DNA from: an uncultured Bacteroidota bacterium
Lineage (GTDB): Bacteria > Bacteroidota > Bacteroidia > UKL13-3
Assembly (NCBI GenBank): GCA_903898215.1
Contig: CAIUEQ010000143.1
Span: 1 to 46,981 of the forward strand
DNA length: 46,981 nt
Direction of reading: 5' to 3'
The position numbers and the translations under genes are program-made. The notes beneath the pieces are model-generated. The model had not been told where the DNA came from, ran no database searches, and saw only the letters and a program-made list of their open reading frames with translations. This document shows positions 10,401 through 16,600 of this stretch, in pieces (position 1 is the stretch's first letter; every line of letters begins with the position of its first letter).

Positions 10401-11948
10401 AATAGCATTAATAACCATAGCCTGTCCGTCAAATGCCGGATCTCTAGGTAATAATGCCGGACCAACCGCCACTTTATTTGTGTATCTAACAATTTGTCTT
10501 ATTGGTAATGTACTTGTTACCTTAGTAGGGTCTAACAAATCTCTTTGGCTATCGTAAGTAGTGTCAATGAATCTGTGATAAGGGCCAACCACTTTTGCAG
10601 AGTAATAAAAAAATGTTGTATCAGGATGACACTGAACTGTGAACGATGGAAAGAAGGAACCCATTGCTGAATATGCATGACATGGCTGCCACGACATACT
10701 ATCAAAGTTTCTATTGGTAGGGTCGGCCGGGTCTCCAAAATCCCATATAAATCCTTGCCCCATGCCTCCGGGTTGTACACCCAAAATTTCAGTCTGTTTA
10801 TAACAAATTGATCCGCTGTTTCCACTTCCCACACAAACCGAATCGGCTAAAATTGTTCCATTTGGCGAGGAGGTAGTTGAAGTTACATCGAATTTAAAAT
10901 TAATGTTCGCAGGAATTGGTTTTCCTCCTGAGTTTGATGGTGTTTTTCTTAAACTATCTGTACAACCCCAAACATTTGTAATTGACAATTTTGGTTTAAA
11001 AATACCTCCTTCACAATAACAGTGGGTAATCGTATCAAAATGTGCAGAGTCAAATTTTCCAACTGCAGTATCACATTTCGTCATTAAAAAAGGACGCTGT
11101 CCTGTATAGGTATTTGAATCCGGTTCCCACCAATTATCACATAATTGTTTATCACCAAAATCCCACTGATAATGGTTTACTTTATCAATTGCTAGTGGAC
11201 TTAAGTTTTTAAATCGGTAACAAGTTTGAAAACAATATCCGCTAGTTTGTATCCATGAAAAATTAGGCGTTGCACTATTTACAACAACAACTCCAAGTGA
11301 ATCGTGACCGCTAGGATTCACTTTCACTGACTTACAACCGTGATCATCAGTGACTGTTAAACTCGGGAAAAATTGGTTCACAAATCCATATGAATGGCAA
11401 ACGATAGGACTACAATCATTTTTAGAATCTCCATCTCCAAAAAGCCAAAAACATGATGCTAATTTATTGCTAGGTGATAAAGGATTTTGAATAGAACTAT
11501 TTACAAAACAAAACTGATTTCCATTAAAACACTGTGTATCTAAAGAATTTGAAGTAAGTGAAAAATTTGCTATTGGAAGTTGGTAAACTGTATAACTTAT
11601 TGTACCTGCTGAATAGTGGGTGCTATCTGTAGCAACGGCTTCACCTGAAGCGTTATATACTCCCGGAGGAATTCCAAGAAATGGATATTGTTGAGGTATG
11701 CCTGATGATGGAGTATGGTTTCCTATAAATTTTCCATAAGGAAGCTGAACCGCATCTGCCCAAAACTTAAAGTATGCCAGTGTCTTTCCGGTTGGAAGAA
11801 TGGATGTGTTAATGATAAGCGTTACCTGATCACCATCACAAATAGCTGTAGGCGGATATACCGGATACACATCAATATTTTGTGAAAACAACTTTGGTGT
11901 GCTTAATACCAATAACATCAAAATGAACAAGGTGTACAGCTTTTTCAT
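4431..11948 (-). CDS. Giant PKD-type surface protein with T9SS type B (CHU_C) sorting domain
   Basis: The protein has about 2505 residues when started at the ATG at 11946-11948. That start gives a clean signal peptide, MKKLYTLFILMLLVLS followed by FSQ. An upstream in-frame ATG at 12032 would add 28 polar residues and read through a hairpin, so it was rejected. PKD-like segments near the N-terminus (CFWLFGDGDSK) and in the last quarter (VYWNFGDGTP, FFYWGDGG) flank a long middle rich in W, Y, D and T with no domain I can name. The last 90 residues are a CHU_C domain: VIPNVFTPDDNGQNDFF, then YNRWG, MWNGKD and GTYFYIFTYK, ending TLIRN. Such domains direct export by the type IX system and surface attachment. 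A cell-surface adhesin is a plausible role. It follows the anti-sigma-like gene in the same direction. Confidence 0.92.
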   Translation of the reverse strand: MKKLYTLFILMLLVLSTPKLFSQNIDVYPVYPPTAICDGDQVTLIINTSILPTGKTLAYFKFWADAVQLPYGKFIGNHTPSSGIPQQYPFLGIPPGVYNASGEAVATDSTHYSAGTISYTVYQLPIANFSLTSNSLDTQCFNGNQFCFVNSSIQNPLSPSNKLASCFWLFGDGDSKNDCSPIVCHSYGFVNQFFPSLTVTDDHGCKSVKVNPSGHDSLGVVVVNSATPNFSWIQTSGYCFQTCYRFKNLSPLAIDKVNHYQWDFGDKQLCDNWWEPDSNTYTGQRPFLMTKCDTAVGKFDSAHFDTITHCYCEGGIFKPKLSITNVWGCTDSLRKTPSNSGGKPIPANINFKFDVTSTTSSPNGTILADSVCVGSGNSGSICYKQTEILGVQPGGMGQGFIWDFGDPADPTNRNFDSMSWQPCHAYSAMGSFFPSFTVQCHPDTTFFYYSAKVVGPYHRFIDTTYDSQRDLLDPTKVTSTLPIRQIVRYTNKVAVGPALLPRDPAFDGQAMVINAIDSVQMRYVGHVSNFAKYKMVFKNKYIGDTAYYFDTLNFTSPYSPYPIIRPDSVPVYQYWGFAPRTLTNAVLTNFFIPPPIAKTFQTIRDSIVPLSFPTGLKDVQADSCLNILGLHTKPYYYNTIVDPTGKALSTFWYKFARSYNYGVRVLGPFARIENPPAQILIKTSQKQQCGPNDTVDFVNTSVNYKSRNVWRRWDFGDVYAPQCTSFSLPHFPHAGMYSWPPVVKIDSFAYYKPISNTNDYLSFHDTLLVMYDTTRMWSDAVQQFMHSDHFFISNGVTYQGRRNCNYSHDTLPRHVYPNWDTVYLWYRYGHDFMPWNSALPGNFWTKNGSPGTNGTSPYAVKDWDTTWWGKPIYLDILSGNWSKRQDSSFVTHYVDTTYVCNYFTFTDSATIANLIALGSYQSIAGTYGSYINRNHLGKQHFYYSNTPASNCQKKYIERDTLPGKWVKWPRIDTLNQSLPRANQLPRDLLPGNAPNGITPGATQIPDPFQMALGNYTLFSGISIDTAVHFPPLTYTAGKSIVLPPGTTKLPGSNQDFFEYMFRRVIQKCITVTLLLTDSLNNESRTASNRNPSYFNDGDTLDAWDCTMQSTVILALGKPDARGMGKQPKECPGLNGQGTQGYPALRFDDKKQPYPGFKLECGSRTSIWIDIDSLADRMDYTPCYLDGFTSWGVGTYGTALAPGPGANTTPGFLTRNTFYTGMNWNPLPPSPWTGASGSILQYHMGANAGTPPAADSLLGYVTIGVFIGNGLKDSTIKVWKSNYLLNQTNSGGPLRDSAGKIYSWNPADPAGLGNPWTYKNFLLIDQIANKTTPPLVPIPAGWVDDSLPHTYAFNAIINRVPLRRTYDSIAYFPDTLYTLEYIDPNWSRCISDTVWYHNFWRIKELNAAFIKSPIEILPSGINGVYPASYLREREDTIWVIYADSIQDSVKSNVWVWNDQTVTADSFYFSPIDTTDGYYTHGVRRVQYNFDLSSGNPVIIDSTVWPCGVYGTRQFKYPIRFYKRFWDSIGFIAPDILMLRNKCTEPNHDSWAGLYPDTIRIRAQDTTKLPVNYHRFFNYISTAAPDTLVLRSKCPNPNHADPLWSKYGYTNYMDTLFLPMRDTMRFTQYITIDTAMMYLPIWHVYHKTSWEIALKAGLPENAITTIDHFMTNSQNCQYNVGQYFTVGIIDTLHIYGGDWVEDTVFCKNEPAHFIDSLRYWRFDNFITMTAIPIWGTSRPDGYHGFNYGVLEPNAGYPWDTYQFDTINFWARDSINPTDTLVNSNTIYSNSQIDFRYFPGKWTNYDDNLTYLPGVNPNLKRTGHWDRVLRGGNVKVLIPASTSDSAYELLYPGMVIFCPVTGPLGDPGLYTWGTYGGWYPCFTPIITFTPLNSPNYDTLNSITDLSRVPIPTIGRTLIYNNGKGAYKKVGMFYWNGFQWVFISNNQYTSFPFYTHRVYWNFGDGTPIISSTKPTHQFLNYGRFKVSMISRDSIGHFDTCVSFVEVMKPVAKIFTTSDIIGCKDTASFMDSSFVITGANDTNTFDHEVSRKWWFTIRYKYPNGLQGQDTLTPNSVIPNPIWFFNKNGIFKVKLAILTEQGCADTVTKSITVQGPRPAFKIFTDTIGCKPFRVGILNMADSFDMRNPSDTPTLSTFFYWGDGGMSPVTGRRDTVWHVYTDTGVFKIYAVGRDALPLNQVACPEVKIPDDSINIYVKQPYYAKIKADKDTVCVGQLFDVRNLSDSLNYSAYRFERRYADTPLTFIRQDSVFGNMALKNQKFDSVALYKFILFPINYQSSVPKAAQCRMLDTITIRAMKPKAIIQVPFDTTNFPLYKFTNISQAADYYHWLVYQKDGITLRPDADGTKSYTIPNINFEYNLGDDTGSFKVCLVAFTNIPNDPEFCNDTTCVMVNNVYITKVVIPNVFTPDDNGQNDFFKIDVEGELKYDLMVYNRWGTKVFTSTDKTNMWNGKDNNTGADCADGTYFYIFTYKLRAQANETSVHGTVTLIRN

Positions 11949-11982
11949 ATAATTAAGTTTTGATTTGTTTTTTAAATATAAA

Positions 11983-12000
11983 AATCCCTGTTCGTCAGGG
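11983..12000 (-). terminator. Hairpin with T-rich tail in the leader of the giant gene (terminator or attenuator)
   Basis: On the minus strand CCCTG-ACGAA-CAGGG is followed by ATTTTTATATTT. It lies between the stop of the anti-sigma-like gene (12061) and the start of the giant cargo (11948), only about 35 bases before that start. There is little room for a separate promoter after it, so it may attenuate read-through into the giant gene. Confidence 0.5.
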
Positions 12001-12060
12001 GTGTTTATTTGAAATAATGAATTTGCTAACATAAATTTAATATTTAATATTTTCTACTTT

Positions 12061-12978
12061 TTAACGAATTATTTTAACAACTCCTCTTTTTGTGTTCACC
12101 TTTTCGGTGTTTTTATATTGATAATTAAAGAGGTAAGTATAATCACCTTCTTCACATAGTTCTCCTAAATTCATCTTCGTTCCATCCCAAATTTTATCTT
12201 TACTATCGCTTTCAAAAACCAAGTGATTTTTACTGTCATAAATTTTTAAATCGTAGAAACTTTCGTTTTCAATTATTATTAAAAGTTTGTCATTAATCCC
12301 GTCTCCGTCAGGTGTAAATGAATTTCCAATTTTAGGTTTCACAAAACTGCTTTCATCATTGATAATAGCAGGAGAAGAAATATTGTTTTCCGGAGGAGAA
12401 ATTTTATGATTTGGCTTTGGAAGAACCTGTTTTTGCTCAGGCTTTAGAGTTTGTACAATAACCGGTTTCGTCTCAGTAATTTTGGCAATTGGTGAATTAA
12501 TTGATATAGATTTATTTTCATTTGCTTCAACAATCGGTTTCGAATTCTCAACAGAAACTGAACTATTTTTTGAATTCTGTTTAGGATGAATTATTGAAGG
12601 TGTTTGTGATTTTTCTTCTATAATATTTTGGTTTTGATCCGGCAAATTTTCAATAGGTTTTTGTTCAATATTTTGAGGCGCTTGAATTTGAGGAACAGAA
12701 ACTGTTGTTTGAGTATTTGTGGCTTTATTGAAATAATTAAATGCTAAATATCCTCCTCCTAAAATAATTCCTGAAGTTATTGCTGTGATGGTGATTTTAG
12801 AAATAATACTTGCAGATTTGAAAACCTTTGCTGTTTGTGAAATGGTATTTTGTGAATTGATATTGGGGGTTTTTGATATTCCTTGTTGAATATCAGCCCA
12901 TGAATTGGAAGGAGGAGTAGCTTCAAATCCATCAAAGCTGTTCCTTAATAATTCATCAATATTATTTATATTTTTCAT
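12061..12978 (-). CDS. Anti-sigma-like single-pass membrane protein with C-terminal CHU_C domain
   Basis: The protein has 305 residues. Residues 1-35, with DELLRNSFDGFEATPPSNSW, have the look of the short cytoplasmic region that precedes the membrane segment in Bacteroidota proteins encoded next to ECF sigma factors. A single transmembrane helix spans about 58-83. A Pro/Asn/Gln/Lys-rich linker (about 90-215) follows. The C-terminal part (about 216-305) is a CHU_C domain: GNSFTPDGDGINDKL, IWDGTK, GDYTYLFNYQYK and a final VVKIIR. That is the same domain that ends the two giant cargoes on either side. Its ATG overlaps the end of the sigma gene by 4 bases, so the two are translationally coupled. 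I infer that it holds the sigma factor at the inner membrane and presents a sorting-domain-like module in the periplasm. I do not see a classical ZAS zinc motif. Confidence 0.8.
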   Translation of the reverse strand: MKNINNIDELLRNSFDGFEATPPSNSWADIQQGISKTPNINSQNTISQTAKVFKSASIISKITITAITSGIILGGGYLAFNYFNKATNTQTTVSVPQIQAPQNIEQKPIENLPDQNQNIIEEKSQTPSIIHPKQNSKNSSVSVENSKPIVEANENKSISINSPIAKITETKPVIVQTLKPEQKQVLPKPNHKISPPENNISSPAIINDESSFVKPKIGNSFTPDGDGINDKLLIIIENESFYDLKIYDSKNHLVFESDSKDKIWDGTKMNLGELCEEGDYTYLFNYQYKNTEKVNTKRGVVKIIR

Positions 12979-13520
12979 CTGATAATTTTTTGCACTTTTA
13001 ACAATTCATTTTGCAAAACAACTCTGGCTCTAGATAATTGAGACTTTGAAGTCCCTTCACTTATCCCCAGCATTTCTGCAATCTCAGCATGTGAATAGCC
13101 TTCAATAATAAAAAGGTTTAACACATTTCTATAACCAGCCGACATCTTATTAAGTACAACCAAAATTTCTTTTTGAGATATTTTCTCTAAAGTAAAATCG
13201 TGGTGTACATTGTTATAAGCTAATTCAACATCTTCCTGATTCTGATGATTTTTATTTGCCCGATAATGCTCTAATGCAGTGTTTATAAAAATTCGCTTCA
13301 TCCAACCTTCAAATGAACCCGTAGAATTGAACTGACCCATTTTTGTAAAAATTTTTATAAACCCATCTTGCAAAATATCTTTTGCATCATCATAACAATT
13401 GCTGTATCGTAAACAAATACCAAACATGCTTTTAGAATATTGGTCATATAAACGTTTTTGCGCTTTCCCGTCTCCACCGATACAATCCTTTATTAAATTC
13501 AGCTCAAGTTGTTTATCCAC
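12975..13520 (-). CDS. ECF-type RNA polymerase sigma-70 factor
   Basis: With a GTG start at 13518-13520 the protein has 181 residues. Region 2 holds KAQKRLYDQYSKSMFGICLR and YDDAKDILQDGFIKIF. Region 4 holds the helix-turn-helix GYSHAEIAEMLGISEGTSKS followed by QLSRAR. An ATG at 13631 would add 37 residues that family members lack and would leave only 22 bases before the divergent gene. The GTG gives the family-typical N-terminus (DKQLELNLIKDC), and a promoter-like TTG-19-TACATCTG lies just before it. I therefore prefer the GTG. The gene overlaps the anti-sigma-like gene by 4 bases. Its targets are unknown; the neighbouring T9SS cargo genes are the obvious candidates. Confidence 0.9.
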   Translation of the reverse strand: MDKQLELNLIKDCIGGDGKAQKRLYDQYSKSMFGICLRYSNCYDDAKDILQDGFIKIFTKMGQFNSTGSFEGWMKRIFINTALEHYRANKNHQNQEDVELAYNNVHHDFTLEKISQKEILVVLNKMSAGYRNVLNLFIIEGYSHAEIAEMLGISEGTSKSQLSRARVVLQNELLKVQKIIR

Positions 13521-13543
13521 TTTTATTGTACCAATTATATGTT

Positions 13544-13573
13544 CAGATGTAAATAGAGGTGCTTTGGTTGCAA
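13544..13573 (-). promoter_or_regulatory. Candidate promoter of the sigma/anti-sigma genes
   Basis: On the minus strand TTG (13573-13571) is followed after 19 bases by TACATCTG (13551-13544). This is one mismatch from TAnnTTTG at the usual Bacteroidota spacing. It would place transcription start within about 20 bases of the preferred GTG start. Confidence 0.35.
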
Positions 13574-13606
13574 TGGTATAAAAAATTCTTAAAAGTTTCT
13601 TAATCC

Positions 13607-13638
13607 TTGTAATCAAATACAGATTTAGCATATTTTAG
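13607..13638 (+). promoter_or_regulatory. Candidate promoter of the divergent large T9SS cargo
   Basis: TTG at 13607-13609 is followed after 21 bases by TATTTTAG at 13631-13638, one mismatch from TAnnTTTG. The TTG start codon of the cargo lies 15 bases further on. It shares the 133-base divergent intergenic region with the sigma gene promoter. Confidence 0.3.
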
Positions 13639-13653
13639 TAGAATATTTTACGC

Positions 13654-16600
13654 TTGAAAAAGAAAGATTTCATAAAACTACTTTTCACTCTTTACTTTTT
13701 GTGGTTTTCCCACGATAAAATCATTGCGCAAAATCCTGAAAAAATTTCTTCAGAAAATAATTTTGAATTTGTTGAAAACATAGGTCAATGGGATAATCCA
13801 TCGTTATACTCGGTTCAAATGAATGGTGCTGAATTATTTATTGAAAAAAATGCATTACAATATTTTTTTTACGATCAGGGCGACATTGCAAAACTTGTAA
13901 AACATCCACGTGCTGTTAAAGAAGATTTTAAAAGTTACACAGTAAAAGGACATGCACTTAGAATTAACTTTTTAAGCTGCAATGAAAATACGAAGGCAAT
14001 CGGTTCGCAACCTTTTAAACATTATTACAATTATTTTAGGGGCAACAACAGCATGCGATGGAAATCATTTGTAAAACCTTTTGCAGAAGTTTCTCTTCAA
14101 AAAATTTATCCTGGAATTGACATTAAATTATACACCGAATCGCGCACACATTCTTTAAAATATGATTTGATTTTACAACCGGGTGCCGATCCTGAAAATA
14201 TAAAAATGAATTATGAAGGAGCTGAAAATTTAAAAATTAAAAGTGGCGCACTTTACGCTCAAACAAGCGTTCGAACATATATTGAATTAAAACCTTTCGC
14301 TTATCAAATCGTTGATGGGCAAACGAAAAAAATTAAATGCGATTTTATTCTCACCAACAATACATTAAGTTTTAAACTCGGTTCATACGATCATTCCATT
14401 CCGCTTGTGATCGACCCGGTTGTGATTTTTTCAACTTATTCCGGTTCAACTGCCGATAACTTTGGACATACTGCAACCTATGATCATGATGGTAATTTTT
14501 ATGCTGCCGGAATAGTTACCGGACCATTTGCATCTTTTAATCCAAACGGCCGTTACCCTGCAACAGTTGGTGCTTTCATGCAAACTTATAATGGAGGAAC
14601 CACTCAATGGCCTGAGTCTTCATTTCCTTGTGATATCTCAATCAGCAAATACAATAATGATGGTTCAGCTTTGATGTACGCAACTTATTTGGGAGGAAAC
14701 CGAAACGATTATCCGCATAGTTTGGTGGTTGATAAAGATAACAGACTGATTGTTTATGGAAGCACCTGTTCCAACAATTTTCCGGTTACTTATGGTGCAT
14801 ATGATACTACTTTTAACAGCACCACAAACGAATCTGATATCATCGTTACAAAATTTAATACTACAGGTTCTGCATTGATTGGTTCAACTTATCTTGGAGG
14901 CTCATCTTGGGATGGGATCATGTGGTCGGATCCTTCGAGTGTGATTGATACGTTAAGTGTAAACTATGCTGATGAATTTAGAGGTGAAGTACAGGTAAAT
15001 AATGCAAATGAAATTGTGATAGCTACAACTACTTTTTCATCAAATTTTCCGACAACATCAGGTGCATTTCAAACTGTAAATAAAGGATTGCAAGAAGCTT
15101 GCATTTTTAAATTTGACAGCACACTAAAAAAATTAATTTGGTCATCTTATTTAGGAGAGTCGAATAATGATGCAGCCTATTCGTTAGACATTGATACCAT
15201 AGGAAATATTTATGTGGCAGGTGGAACTCAAAGTAAAAGTTTTCCAATAACATCAGGTGTTTACCAATCAAGTTTTGCCGGTGGTCCTGTAGATGGTTTT
15301 ATTACAAAAATAAGTTCAAATGGAAGCGCCATCATGCGATCGATGTATTGGGGTGGGGCAAAATATGATCAAACTTATTTTGTAAAACTCGATACAAAAG
15401 GAAAAGTAAATGTATTCGGACAAACATTTGATTCGATGCCGGTTACTTCAAATGTTTATAGTTCAGCAAAAGGCAGTTTATATATTTCCCGATTCTCAAA
15501 TAATTTAGATTCGTTAGAATTTTCTACGGTTATTGGAAATGGAGTTCAAAACAATGCGCTATCACCGAGTGCATTTATTGTTGATGCTTGTGGAAATATT
15601 TATGCTTCGTGCTGGGGAGGAGAAACAAATTTATATGGTAACGGTTATACCAACTTTCATTATGCTCATAACACCGCACTTTTGCCAATTACAAGTGATG
15701 CTTTACAAAGTTCAACAGACAATAGCGACTTCTATTTATTTGTTTTAAAAAAAGATGCCAAGACTTTATTTTACGGAAGTTATCTGGGAGGAAATCAATC
15801 GGGCGATCATGTTGATGGAGGCACAAGCCGATTTGATAAACGAGGAATAATTTATCAATCGATATGTTCGAGCTGTCATAATAGTTATTATACTTTAAGT
15901 GATTTTCCTACAACTCCAGGCTCGTACTCGCCATTAAATAAAAGTCCGAGATGCAGCAACGCAGCTTACAAACTTGATTTTAGATTAAGCGATTTGGTGA
16001 TTGCTGATTTTTTAATTTATCCCAGAAACAGTTGCTCCGACACTGTGCTCACTTTTACAAACAAAAGTTATAACGGCAAACAATTTTATTGGTATATTGA
16101 TAATGTTCTTAAAGATACTGCACGCAATTACAAATATTCTTTTCCGAAAAAAGGGAACCACCAAATTAAACTTGTTGCCGTTGATTCATCCCGATGTATC
16201 ATTGTTGACAGTATCGCAAAAACCGTAAATATTGCTGCATCAAGCAATAGCGATTTTACTTTTATTCGTGACTCCTGCTCGTTTAAAGTATCGTTTACAA
16301 ACAACACTTTTGTAGCAAACGGAGATTCTGTTCCATACTTTTGGAAGTTTGGTGATGGCGATACTTCCACACAAAAAAATCCGATACATACTTTTTTCCA
16401 GGGAGGAAATTATTTTGTTTCCCTCATCAGTAATCCGGGAACATTATGTGCCGATACCACACAAAAAACTTTTTATCTCGACACCACAAAATATCAACTT
16501 GAACCTCGAATAAAAATTATTCCCTTGCAATCTTGCCTGCCTTCTTCTGTAAGTTTTTTTAATCGGTCAATAAACGGGAAAAAGATTTTTTGGTATTACG

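Noticed and set aside
11949..12032. Upstream ATG extending the giant cargo by 28 residues
   Set aside because: The extension is polar, runs through a hairpin and hides a clean signal peptide that begins at 11948.
12975..13631. Full-length 218-residue sigma factor from the ATG at 13631
   Set aside because: The 37 extra residues are not typical of the family and would remove the divergent promoter space; the GTG at 13520 is preferred, though not proven.
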